A DNA stretch of 64,000 nucleotides, from the NCBI GenBank assembly GCA_963734725.1, contig CAVTIX010000024.1, forward strand, positions 9,238 through 73,237. Reading direction: 5' to 3'. The notes under the pieces are model-generated. The model saw only the letters and a list, made by a program, of their open reading frames with translations, had not been told where the DNA came from and did no database searches. Made by a program: the position numbers and the translations under genes. The stretch's first letter is position 1; each line of letters starts with the position of its first letter. The DNA is from DASXKD01 sp963734725 (GTDB lineage: Bacteria > Actinomycetota > Actinomycetes > Streptosporangiales > Streptosporangiaceae). Shown here piece by piece: positions 33,338 to 42,101 of the stretch.

Positions 33338-36241
33338 TCACGGCGGCACCGTTGTTTTTTGCCGATCCGTCGGCGGGACCGCTGTGGGGGGTGCGGCTGA
33401 CCGCAGCGCGTCGGACAGCTGGCCGCGCGAGCTTATCGAGAGCTTCCGGTAGACGTGGCGCAGATGGCCTTCCACCGTACTGAGGGTCACGAACAGCGCC
33501 TGGGCGATCTCGGGATTGCTCATCCCGGCTGCGGCCAGCTCCGCGACGCGCCGCTCGCTGGCAGTGAGCGCCTCCAGCCCGGTCAGTACCGCCCTGCGGG
33601 GTTTGGCGCCGGCCGTCAGCAGCTCGGCCCGCGCCCGCTCCGCGAGCCGCACCGCGCCGCAGCGGTGTGCCAGGTCCAGCCCAGTGCGCAACGGCTCGCG
33701 GGCAGCGGCGCGCTGGTTGGCCCGCCGCAGCGCCGCGCCGAGCTCGACCAGGGCGCGGGCGTGCTCCAGCCGCGCGTCGGATGCGGCGAGCACCTCGGTG
33801 GCCGCGCGCAGGTCGCGCAGCCCCCGCTGACCGCCTTCGAGCATGCCGCGGGTGCGCAGCGCGATCCCGACCGGCCGCGACAGGCCGGCCGCTCGCGCGT
33901 CCGCCAGCTCGCTGTCGGCCAGCTGCCGAGCCTGCCCTGGGTCTTCGGCCGCCGCGGCGAGCGCGAGCGCCGAACGCCAGCAGGTGCCGAGGTCCAGCAG
34001 GTGCAGCGCCGCATAGGTGTCCGCAGCTGCCTGCAGCTCGGCCCGGGCCGTGCCGAAGTCTGCTTGGGCGAGCGCGAGCCTTCCGAGGACCTCCCGCAGG
34101 ATCGCCCCGCTCGCCGTCCGCGCGAAATCCGGAGGCAGCGCGACGGTGCCAGCGAGCGCAGCGACGTCGGCCAGCTCAGGCCGCTCGATCAGCGCATCTG
34201 CCCCGAAGTACAGCGCCGAGGGAACCGCGAACGCCATGCCGTGCTCCACCGCGATCGCGATAACCGCGCGCACTTCGGTCTCGGCGCCCACCAGCTCGCC
34301 ACGGCGGGCGTAAACCGCGGCGCGCACACAGGACGCGATCACCAGCCCGATCACCGAGCCCCGCGACCGCGACATGGCGAGCAGTTGATCGGCGAGCGCC
34401 TCTGCCCGCCCAAGCTCGTCCAGCAGCACCGGGGCGAACAAGGCCTGCGCAGCCATCAAAGGGTCGGAGTCCACCCTGGCGAGCAGGCGGTCCTGGTCGA
34501 GTGCGTGATCGAGCAGGGCCAGCACCCCCGCGTCCCGCTCACCCCGCCAGGCGAGGACGCCCGCGAGCAGCCCAGCGAGCATGCGAGACGCAGCATCCCG
34601 GCCCTGGGCGGCGGCACGCAGCTCGCCCAGGTCTTGGTCAAACTTGGCCACCAGGTGGGGGTCGTACGCCGCCAGCCCCGCCCACCAGGCCTGCAGGCGC
34701 GCGACCGCCGCGTGGGCGGGCACGCCGAGGCGCATGTCACGGTCCGTCATGTCCGCAAGCGCCGACCGGACGAGAGCTGCGCCGGCGTCCCACTGTCCGG
34801 CGAGCAGCAGCAGCTCCGCCAGGTCGGGCGCGATAGCCGCCCGCACAGCCGGGTCACTGGCCAGCCGCAGCGACTCGCGCAGGTGCTCAGCCGCCGGTGG
34901 GTCGCCCACCACCTTTTCTGCCCAGCCCAGCTCGGCCAGCAGCTCCGCGCGCAGGCTCACATCGGCCGTCTCCGCCAGCGCCCGCCGCAGGTAGGTGGCC
35001 GCGCTCTCGGCGCCGCCGCGACCAAGCGCCCGCGCCGCGGCCGTCCGCAACCGCTCCACCACCTCCCGAGACCCGGCCGGCTCGCACACCAGCAGGTGCG
35101 CGCACACCGCATCCAGGTCCGCGCCGTCGGCGGCCAGCAACCGCGCTGCCTCGGTGTGACGCAACCCCCGGCCGGCTTCAGGGATGTCGTCGTGCACGGC
35201 CGTGCGCACGATCGGGTGCACAAACCGCAACGGCGTGCCCGGCTCGAACACCCCGATGCCGGCCAGCTCGTCCGCTGCCGCCGCGGCGTCGGCCAGCGCC
35301 ACTCCGGCCAGCGCCGCGGCATGCCGCAGCTGCGCCCCATCTCCCAAGATCGCAGCCGCCCGCGCCAGCTCGCCCGCAGCCGGGCCCAGCTGCGCTACCC
35401 GCAGCGCGACCGCCCGCGCGACCGACCGGGGGCCCAGGCCCGCCACCTGGTCGGCAGCCTCCTCGCCCGGGCCGATCCCGTCTGCCCGCAGGCTCGCGGC
35501 CAACTCTCGCAGCAGGAACGGGTTCCCACCGGTCACCGCCTGGCATGCCGCAGCAAACCGCTCGGCGGGCTCGGTCCCGAACTCCTCGGTCAGCAGCGCC
35601 CGCACTGCCCTCCGGCTGAGCGGAGCCAAGGACGCCACGCTCTCGGCGGCGATCTGCTCCAGCCGCGCAAGGCGATCCGCGCCAGCCCCAGCCTCCGGCG
35701 CCCGCCAGGAAAGCACCAGCGCGACCGGCAGCCCGGTCAGTCGGCCTGCCAGGTACAGCAGGAACCGCAGCGACGCCTGATCAGCCCAGTGCAGATCATC
35801 CACCACCACCAGCACCGGCGCTGCCCCGCTAGCGTTCACCACCACCCAGTACAGGCCGTGCACAACCGTAAACAGCCGTTCGTTCCCCGCCGCCTGCGGC
35901 CCAGCGCCGGCCTCGTCCCCCAGCGCGATTAGCCCCCGCCGCGCCGCCCCGGCAAGTAGCACCTCCCGCTCCGCAGGAGCAGCGCCAGCCAGCAGCGGCT
36001 CAACAAGCTGCCGCGCCACACCGAACGAAAACCCGCCCTCCAGCTCCCCGCCCTGCCCGGCCAGCACCCGCATCCCCGCCCGGCCAGCCCGCTCCCCGGC
36101 CTCGGTGAGCAAGGCAGTCTTGCCGATCCCGGCCGGGCCGGTGATCACCACGACGCCACCACGACCATCCCGCGCCGCAGTAAGCAGCTGGTCGATGCGC
36201 TCCAGCTCACCCCCGCGCTCCAACAAGCCGCCCGGCACCAT
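33338..36241 (-). CDS. Large ATP-binding LuxR-family (LAL/MalT-type) transcriptional regulator
   Basis: 967 aa. N-terminal AAA/STAND domain with Walker A GPAGIGKTALL (about residues 35-45) and Walker B-like VLVVVDDLHWADQ, a long tetratricopeptide-like helical middle (about 330-890), and a C-terminal LuxR HTH (LTASERRVAELAAAGMSNPEIAQALFVTLSTVEGHLRHVYRKL). LAL regulators often control secondary metabolism or sugar use. ATG 36241 is preceded by GGGAGGG; a TTG at 36268 would add nine residues. No biosynthetic cluster is adjacent, so the target is unknown. Confidence 0.92.
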   Translation of the reverse strand: MVPGGLLERGGELERIDQLLTAARDGRGGVVVITGPAGIGKTALLTEAGERAGRAGMRVLAGQGGELEGGFSFGVARQLVEPLLAGAAPAEREVLLAGAARRGLIALGDEAGAGPQAAGNERLFTVVHGLYWVVVNASGAAPVLVVVDDLHWADQASLRFLLYLAGRLTGLPVALVLSWRAPEAGAGADRLARLEQIAAESVASLAPLSRRAVRALLTEEFGTEPAERFAAACQAVTGGNPFLLRELAASLRADGIGPGEEAADQVAGLGPRSVARAVALRVAQLGPAAGELARAAAILGDGAQLRHAAALAGVALADAAAAADELAGIGVFEPGTPLRFVHPIVRTAVHDDIPEAGRGLRHTEAARLLAADGADLDAVCAHLLVCEPAGSREVVERLRTAAARALGRGGAESAATYLRRALAETADVSLRAELLAELGWAEKVVGDPPAAEHLRESLRLASDPAVRAAIAPDLAELLLLAGQWDAGAALVRSALADMTDRDMRLGVPAHAAVARLQAWWAGLAAYDPHLVAKFDQDLGELRAAAQGRDAASRMLAGLLAGVLAWRGERDAGVLALLDHALDQDRLLARVDSDPLMAAQALFAPVLLDELGRAEALADQLLAMSRSRGSVIGLVIASCVRAAVYARRGELVGAETEVRAVIAIAVEHGMAFAVPSALYFGADALIERPELADVAALAGTVALPPDFARTASGAILREVLGRLALAQADFGTARAELQAAADTYAALHLLDLGTCWRSALALAAAAEDPGQARQLADSELADARAAGLSRPVGIALRTRGMLEGGQRGLRDLRAATEVLAASDARLEHARALVELGAALRRANQRAAAREPLRTGLDLAHRCGAVRLAERARAELLTAGAKPRRAVLTGLEALTASERRVAELAAAGMSNPEIAQALFVTLSTVEGHLRHVYRKLSISSRGQLSDALRSAAPPTAVPPTDRQKTTVPP

Positions 36242-36489
36242 CCAGAACACCCTCCCGGCGGCAGGCAAACTATCTCAGGGCCATTCTCCAGACTGCATTA
36301 TTCACCCCGCGCACTTGCCTGGTAGCGGCATCTTCCCGCGTGACGACATCGAACGCGGTCGCCAAGGCGCCGCCGCACCTCCGTGACGCGGCGCGGCGAC
36401 GCTGCTGGCACCGCATCTAATCGCCGGACGGCCAGCGGCCGTTGCGGGTGGCCGGGACCGGGGAAGCCGGTCAAACGGCCACCAGAGTA

Positions 36490-36537
36490 ATGACCGTGAG
36501 TCTGGTGTTGCTCTTTGAACACCAGACTCACAGTCAT
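36490..36537. terminator. Strong 20-bp stem-loop
   Basis: Arms 36490-36509 and 36518-36537 pair over 20 bp with a single mismatch and an 8-nt loop (GCTCTTTG). It lies just past the end of the minus-strand DUF4386 gene and ~250 bp upstream of the LuxR-type gene, so it most likely terminates the former. No U-tract. Confidence 0.7.
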
Positions 36538-36557
36538 CGCCTTGCGCGGGCGGCTGT

Positions 36558-37294
36558 TCAGCGGAGGCTCCCGGGCCGGGCGATGGCGGGAGCTTGCCTT
36601 CCTGGTGCGGGGGCGTTCACGGCCTTGACCAGCAGCCAGGCCAGGAAGCACAGTTCGGCGGTCCCGCCAATGGCGATGAAGAGCGGCGCGGTGCTGGCGC
36701 CGATGGCGGGGCGAGGACCCGGATGAACAGGGATGCGATGTATGCGAAGCACCCGATGATCAGCAAGACGCCGAGCGGCTTGGGGAAGTAGCCGGACTTG
36801 ATGACCAGATACCCCAGCGGCAGCAGCCACAGGCCGAAGAACATTGAATCGATGAGGTAACCGGTGTGCTGCGTCGTGACGAACAGCAGGGTCAGCCCAT
36901 CGGCGCCTGCTCCGCCGAAGGCGCGGGTGTAGTGGCCGCCGGTGGCGATGGCCAGCGCGGTGTACTGGTTGAGCTGGTTGAGATACTGAATCGCGGCCCC
37001 GACCGCGGCGAAGGTGACCATCGCCGCAGCGGCGAGCTGGTGGACGTGGTTAAGGAGCAGGTACAAGGCCATGGCCGGCAGCAGCCAGCAGGTGGCCGCC
37101 ATCATGTCACTGGCGAAGCCGACCCGAAACAGCGCTGCCGAGGCACGGATATTGCCGGCGGTGGCGGCAGCGTCGCCTGACTTGACGATGCGGGGCAGCA
37201 CGTAGCCCTCGTTGAACGCGGCGGCCGCCAGGAGCAGATACAGAACTCCCGCGGCCCGGGCCAGGGCCTTCGGTGTGGCCATGCTGGCTCTCAT
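36558..37294 (-). pseudogene. DUF4386 membrane protein, single-base frameshift
   Basis: Residues from the ATG at 37294 (or 37282, MATPKALARAAGVLYLLLAAA) give about five or six membrane helices typical of DUF4386 (GYLIDSMFFGLWLLPLGYLVIKSGYFPKPLGVLLIIGCFAYI). At about 36,710 the frame must shift by one to continue into IGASTAPLFIAIGGTAELCFLAWLLVKAV, the expected last helix. The break falls in a run of four G/C, so it may be a sequencing slip rather than a real lesion. Function unknown. Confidence 0.75.
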
Positions 37295-37471
37295 CGCAGT
37301 TCCCGTGGACCTTCAGCAGCTGCCGGAGGGCCACGGGCGGCGCGCACGTCACCGCGCCGCAGTCCTGCGCACCTGGCCCGGCGCCGGGCCAGGTGCGGAA
37401 CAATGACGTCATGCTCGCCTTCCGCCGCCTCGCCAGCGCGGCCCTTCGGCCGACACGATGACCAGCGCCGG

Positions 37472-38668
37472 ATGACCACCGTGTCCCCGAACGACGCCTC
37501 GGGCGCTGGCGTCCAGCCGTTCTCGGTGGCCGTGGATACAGCGGTGATCGATGAGCTGCGGGCGCGGATCCGCCGCGCCCGGCTGCCGGAGGCCGCGCCC
37601 GGTGAGCCGTGGGCGCAGGGCACCGACCGCGACTGGCTGGAAGGGCTGCTCCGCTACTGGGCTGACGCGTTCGACTGGCCGGCGGCTGAGCGGGAGCTGA
37701 ACCGGTTCGCGCACTACCGGGCCCGGATCGGCGACGCCGTGGTTCATTTCGTGCATGAGCGGGCCAGGCACGGCGGGGGAATCCCCTTGATTCTTGGTCA
37801 CGGCTGGCCCAGTTGCTTCGCCGAACTGCTGCCGCTGGTCCCGCTGCTGACCGACCCGGCGGGGCACGGAATCAGCGGCCCGGCGTTCGACGTCGTTATC
37901 CCCTCCCTGCCCGGCTACGGGTTCTCGACCCGGCCAGCCGCCCCGGGCGGGGTCACTTATCGCTACGTCGCCGGCCTGTGGCACACGCTGATGCGAGACC
38001 TGGGCTATGCCCGGTACGCCGCGGGCGGCGGTGACTTCGGCGCCGGGATCGCCACGTTCATGGCCTTGGACAACCCTGCGCCGCTGATCGGCTTGCACCT
38101 GACCAACCTGGAACTCACCCCGTGGACCGGGCCCGGCGCCCGGCCCTTGTCCGTGGCCGAGCGGGCCTACCTGGAGCAGGCTGAGCGGTGGGACCGGACC
38201 GAGCGCGGCTACACCGCGATCCAGTCCACCAAACCGCAGACCCTTGGCTACGCGCTCACCGACTCTCCAGCCGGGCTGGCCGCCTGGATCCTGGAGAAAT
38301 GGCGGTCCTGGAGCGACTGTGACGGCGACCTGCAATCCCGGTTCTCCACGGATTTCCTGCTCACGGTCGTCACCTTGTACTGGGTGACGTCCACCATCAC
38401 CTCCTCGATACGCGACTACTATGACAACCGCCGCTGGCAGGGCGAGCCGCGGCTCGGCCCCGACGACATCGCTCAGGTGCCGACCGCCGTCGCGGTCTTT
38501 CCGCACACGCTCGTCCCCGAAGGGGAGCCGCCCCGGGAATGGGCCGACCGGCTGTATGACATCCGCCGCTGGACCGTGATGCCCGCAGGCGGCCACTTCG
38601 CAGCCGCCGAGGAGCCCGAACTCGTAGCCCGCGATATCGTCGCGTTCTTCGCCACCGTGGACCGATAG
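37472..38668 (+). CDS. Epoxide hydrolase (EHN-domain alpha/beta hydrolase)
   Basis: 398 aa. An N-terminal EHN domain (about 1-105: PFSVAVDTAVIDELRARIRRARLPE; LLRYWADAFDWPAAERELNRFAHY) precedes the alpha/beta-hydrolase fold with HGWPSCFAELLPLVPLL (HGxP oxyanion), PSLPGYGFSTRP, nucleophile loop GGGDFGAG (Asp), and C-terminal His in PAGGHFAAAEEPE. Converts epoxides to diols. ATG 37472 chosen from domain length; no good ribosome site. Confidence 0.9.
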   Translation: MTTVSPNDASGAGVQPFSVAVDTAVIDELRARIRRARLPEAAPGEPWAQGTDRDWLEGLLRYWADAFDWPAAERELNRFAHYRARIGDAVVHFVHERARHGGGIPLILGHGWPSCFAELLPLVPLLTDPAGHGISGPAFDVVIPSLPGYGFSTRPAAPGGVTYRYVAGLWHTLMRDLGYARYAAGGGDFGAGIATFMALDNPAPLIGLHLTNLELTPWTGPGARPLSVAERAYLEQAERWDRTERGYTAIQSTKPQTLGYALTDSPAGLAAWILEKWRSWSDCDGDLQSRFSTDFLLTVVTLYWVTSTITSSIRDYYDNRRWQGEPRLGPDDIAQVPTAVAVFPHTLVPEGEPPREWADRLYDIRRWTVMPAGGHFAAAEEPELVARDIVAFFATVDR

Positions 38669-38765
38669 AGCCGCATCGCCGTAGAAACGGGCGACATCAG
38701 CGGTGCGGAAGCAGTCAGGCTCGGGTCCGGCTGTCTGTATCCGGCGCTGACGTGATGGCGAAGGT

Positions 38766-38771
38766 TAGCCT
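38766..38771 (+). promoter_or_regulatory. -10 box TAGCCT of a leaderless lysE-type transcript
   Basis: TAGCCT ends 6 nt before the GTG at 38778. No Shine-Dalgarno motif in the gap. Confidence 0.5.
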
Positions 38772-38777
38772 GGGTGC

Positions 38778-39416
38778 GTGGTGTCAAGTGCGCAGGTGGC
38801 CGGCTTCGCTGTCACTTGCTTGATCGTGATCGCCATTCCGGGTCCGAGCGTGCTGTTCGTGATCGGGCGTGCCCTGGCGCACGGCCGGCGGACGGCGCTG
38901 GCGTCGGTGGCCGGCAACGCGGCCGGCGTCCAGGTAGTGGCGATCAGTGTCGCCCTGGGGATCGGGACCCTGGTGCAGCGCTCGGACCGGGTGTTCACGG
39001 TGGTCAAGCTGGCCGGTGCCGGGTACTTGGCCTGGCTGGGTGTCAAGGCGATCAGGCACCGCCGCGCGCTCGCGGACGCGATGTTGGTCGCGGCGGCGCC
39101 GCGCAGCGGCTGGAAGGCAGCGGCCGAGGGCTTCACGGTGGGCGTGGCGAACCCTAAAGCGTACGTCCTGTTCGCGGCCGTGCTGCCACAGTTCGCCAAC
39201 CAGGCCGCCGGGCACGTGCCGCTGCAACTGCTCCTGCTCAGCCTGGTGTCGTTGCCGATAGGGCTGATCTCCGACGGCACCTGGGGCTTGGCCGCCAGCG
39301 GGGTGCGGTCCTGGTTCGCCCGCTCGCCCCGGCGGCTTGAACTGGTCGGTGGCCTCGGCGGGCTAGCCATCGTCGGCCTGGGCGTCACCCTGGCCCTGAC
39401 CGGCCGCAAGGACTAA
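38778..39416 (+). CDS. LysE/RhtB-family amino-acid exporter
   Basis: 212 aa with about six membrane helices. The family signature CLIVIAIPGPSVLFVIGRALAHGRRTALASVAGNAAG is near the N-terminus, and GVANPKAYVLFAAVLPQF in the middle. Exports amino acids or related small molecules; substrate unknown. Confidence 0.92.
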   Translation: MVSSAQVAGFAVTCLIVIAIPGPSVLFVIGRALAHGRRTALASVAGNAAGVQVVAISVALGIGTLVQRSDRVFTVVKLAGAGYLAWLGVKAIRHRRALADAMLVAAAPRSGWKAAAEGFTVGVANPKAYVLFAAVLPQFANQAAGHVPLQLLLLSLVSLPIGLISDGTWGLAASGVRSWFARSPRRLELVGGLGGLAIVGLGVTLALTGRKD

Positions 39417-39506
39417 CCGCGATGGTGGGCGCCTCCGCTGAATGGCTGGGTGTCAGACTGGTCTTACCGACCGCAAAGACTGACAGGGGGAGGGGCAGGC
39501 AGCGTC

Positions 39507-39905
39507 ATGCGGGTCATTCTGAACATCATCTGGCTGGTGCTGTGCGGCATTTGGATGGCCATCGGCTACGCCGTGGCCGGCCTGATCTGCTTCCTCTTGT
39601 TCTTCCTCGTCATCACGATCCCGTTCGGGATCGCCGCCTTCCGGATTGCGGGCTACGTGCTGTGGCCGTTCGGGCGCAGCATCGACCGGCGGCCGACCGC
39701 CGGCCTCGGCTCGCTGATCGGCAACATCCTCTGGATCATCCTCTTCGGATGGGAGCTCGCGCTCGCCCACCTGGTCACCGGCGTCCTGCTCTGCCTCACC
39801 ATCATCGGCATCCCGCTGGGCCTGGCCAACTTCAAGATCATCCCGATCTCGCTGGTGCCGCTCGGGGTGCGCGTGGTGCCCAGCGACGCCAGGTTCGGGG
39901 CGTAG
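39507..39905 (+). CDS. yccF: YccF-domain inner membrane protein
   Basis: 132 aa. Two YccF domains: ILNIIWLVLCGIWMAIGYAVAGLICFLLFFLVITIPFGIAAFRIAGYVLWPFG and GNILWIILFGWELALAHLVTGVLLCLTIIGIPLGLANFKI. ATG 39507 follows GAGGGG. Function of the family is unknown. Confidence 0.92.
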   Translation: MRVILNIIWLVLCGIWMAIGYAVAGLICFLLFFLVITIPFGIAAFRIAGYVLWPFGRSIDRRPTAGLGSLIGNILWIILFGWELALAHLVTGVLLCLTIIGIPLGLANFKIIPISLVPLGVRVVPSDARFGA

Positions 39906-39921
39906 CCGGGCCGAGGCAGGC

Positions 39922-42054
39922 TCAGGGCCGGCCCATGGACGGGCCGTGCGTGATCAGCATCGAGTCCGGGGGCACCAGGTTGACGCCGTCGGGGTCATTG
40001 AGGTATCCGGCCCTGGCGCCGGGGACGCCAGTGTGCCCGTACTGCCACACGATCTTGTTCGTGACCGGGTCGATGACGATCACCCGGTGGTTGAAGTCGT
40101 CGTTGACCAGGACGTCCCCGTTGGGCAGGGGCAGCGCCAGCGACGGTTGGTTGAGCCCGCGGAACCGCCACAGCAGCCTGCCGTGGGAGTTGAACTCGAC
40201 CACCTGCCCGGCCGGTGAGTAGTCGGCGGTGAGGTAGCGGCCCGGGTAGACCTCGTTGGTGTCGGACGGATAGGCCACCCCCGGCGGATGCACCGACCAC
40301 GTCACCCGCCCGTGCAGCGACATCTGGGTTGCCCAGTCCCCGGTGATCTCGGTGACGATGTAGCTTCCGTTGGTGGCGGGGAACGCGCCGTTGGGGCTGC
40401 CGAACTCGTGTGGCGGGTTGTGCCCGCAGGCCCCGGTCGTGCCGAGGATCCGACGGGGCCGGTGCATCTGGCGGGCGGGCGGGGCGAGCAGCAGGATCCG
40501 GCAGTTCTTGATGTCTGCGGTGATCATCCCACCACCGGGCATCATCATCGCGTCATCGGGGTTGGAAGCGAAGCCGGCCGCGCTCCCGGGCACCCCGGGC
40601 TTCCCGTATCGGTAAATGATCTTGTGCCGGGCGATGTTGATGACGCTGACGACCGAGTACTCCTCCTCGGTGGCGATGATGTCCAGGCCATCAGGGGAGA
40701 AGAACGCGTCATCGGGCAGCAGGAAGTGCTGGCCGTGGGTGAGGTCGCCGGGGCGGGGGAACCGCCAGCGGATCCGGCCCTGCGGGTCCACAATGAGCAG
40801 CCGGTTGTTCCAGTCGTCGGCAATCAGGACATCACCCGGCAGCACGCCTGGGTTGGAACCCGGCCTCAGGTGCCCCCTGCCGTGCGCGGGGCGCAGCCAT
40901 GGTGCGCTGGTTAGGGTCTCGTTGTAGGCGTCGGTGCCCGTGCCCGCCGGATTCCCGGGCGCCGCGAGCGGGCCGGTGCCGGGGAACGCGGCTGTGCCCG
41001 GGACCAGCCGCACCTGGGCGACGGTCGGGACCTGCCGGTTTCCGTCGCTCCCGCCCACGACGAACGCGGTGCCGCCGATCACCGCCGAGGCGGCGTTGCT
41101 GACCGGGACCGGGAGTGTGCCCGCGTGGGCGGCGGAGTGGTGAGCCGGGTCATAGGCCAGCACCGCCCGGGTGGCTGCCGGGCGGGCGCCGGACTGGCCA
41201 CCGGCGATGAAGATCCGGCCGGCCAGTGTGAACGCCGTCGCCCCGGTGATCGGCGCGGGCAGGTGGCCGACGACCGTGGCCTGGCCGGTGCCGATGCTCA
41301 CCCGCTGGATCACCCGGCTGGGACCGGCCGCGGTCTGGCCGCCGAACACATAGATCTCCCGGCCGGTGCCCGCGACCGCGGCGTAGCGTACCGGCACGGG
41401 CAGCCGGGCCACGGTGCGGAAGGCCCGGCCGTTCCCGGTAGCGAGCACCGCGGCGTCGTAGCTGGCGCCGTCATACCCACCAACCAGGTAGGCCGTGCCG
41501 CCGAGGGTTACTGAGGAGAGGTCTGAGCGAGGCCCGGGAAGCTGGCCGACCACGGTGGCGGTGCCGCGCCCGCGCAGCGACTGCACGCTCGCCAGGCTGG
41601 CCGCCACGCCGCCGCCGAACAGGTACGGCCTGCCGCCAAGCAGCGCCCCGGCCGCGTCGTGGCTGGCCGCCGCCAGGCCGGCCCGGACGGTACGGCCGGT
41701 CACCGGGTTGAGTTCGGTGACCGCGCGGGTGGTGACGGACCGCTGATCCAGCCCGCCGATGATCAGCAGGTGCTTGCCGCTGGCGAGCACCACCTCGCGG
41801 GAGATCCCCGAGGGAAGCTGGTAGGCCGCCGGAGTGACCTGCAACGACAGCGGTTCGCTGGCCGTGGGCTGTGGCGCCGGTGTTTGCGAGTGGGCGGCAG
41901 GCGCATGGTGGTGCGCCACTGGTCCGGGGCCGGCCGAGCAGCCGGCCGCCAGGCCTAGGCACAGGCCACTGGCGAGCAGGATGAGCCGCCGCCGTGTTAT
42001 GCCTGCGGCGAGACGTGCAAGCCGTCCGGCCGGAACGGGCGCACCCCTGCTCAT
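39922..42054 (-). CDS. Lipoprotein with Kelch-like and NHL/PQQ-like beta-propellers
   Basis: 710 aa. RRRLILLASGLCLGLAAGC is an exported lipobox signal (Cys near residue 39). Residues ~70-340 carry six or so Kelch-like blades (GGRPYLFGGG, GGTAYLVGGYDG, GREIYVFGGQT, AGRIFIAGGQSG, GGTAFVVGGSDG). Residues ~390-700 form a second propeller of NHL/arylsulfotransferase-like blades (DVLIADDWNNRLLIVDPQGRIRWRFP; GRLLWRFRGL; NGDVLVNDDFNHRVIVIDPVTNKIVWQYG). A surface ligand-binding or enzymatic role is likely but unassigned. Confidence 0.82.
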   Translation of the reverse strand: MSRGAPVPAGRLARLAAGITRRRLILLASGLCLGLAAGCSAGPGPVAHHHAPAAHSQTPAPQPTASEPLSLQVTPAAYQLPSGISREVVLASGKHLLIIGGLDQRSVTTRAVTELNPVTGRTVRAGLAAASHDAAGALLGGRPYLFGGGVAASLASVQSLRGRGTATVVGQLPGPRSDLSSVTLGGTAYLVGGYDGASYDAAVLATGNGRAFRTVARLPVPVRYAAVAGTGREIYVFGGQTAAGPSRVIQRVSIGTGQATVVGHLPAPITGATAFTLAGRIFIAGGQSGARPAATRAVLAYDPAHHSAAHAGTLPVPVSNAASAVIGGTAFVVGGSDGNRQVPTVAQVRLVPGTAAFPGTGPLAAPGNPAGTGTDAYNETLTSAPWLRPAHGRGHLRPGSNPGVLPGDVLIADDWNNRLLIVDPQGRIRWRFPRPGDLTHGQHFLLPDDAFFSPDGLDIIATEEEYSVVSVINIARHKIIYRYGKPGVPGSAAGFASNPDDAMMMPGGGMITADIKNCRILLLAPPARQMHRPRRILGTTGACGHNPPHEFGSPNGAFPATNGSYIVTEITGDWATQMSLHGRVTWSVHPPGVAYPSDTNEVYPGRYLTADYSPAGQVVEFNSHGRLLWRFRGLNQPSLALPLPNGDVLVNDDFNHRVIVIDPVTNKIVWQYGHTGVPGARAGYLNDPDGVNLVPPDSMLITHGPSMGRP

Positions 42055-42101
42055 ACTGAGTAGGCTGCCAGACGGCGGCCGGCGGGTGCCGCGGTTATGC
42101 G

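Noticed and set aside
33338..42054. Secondary-metabolite gene cluster around the LAL regulator and epoxide hydrolase
   Set aside because: No synthase, NRPS/PKS domain or tailoring set is present; the neighbours are unrelated single genes.
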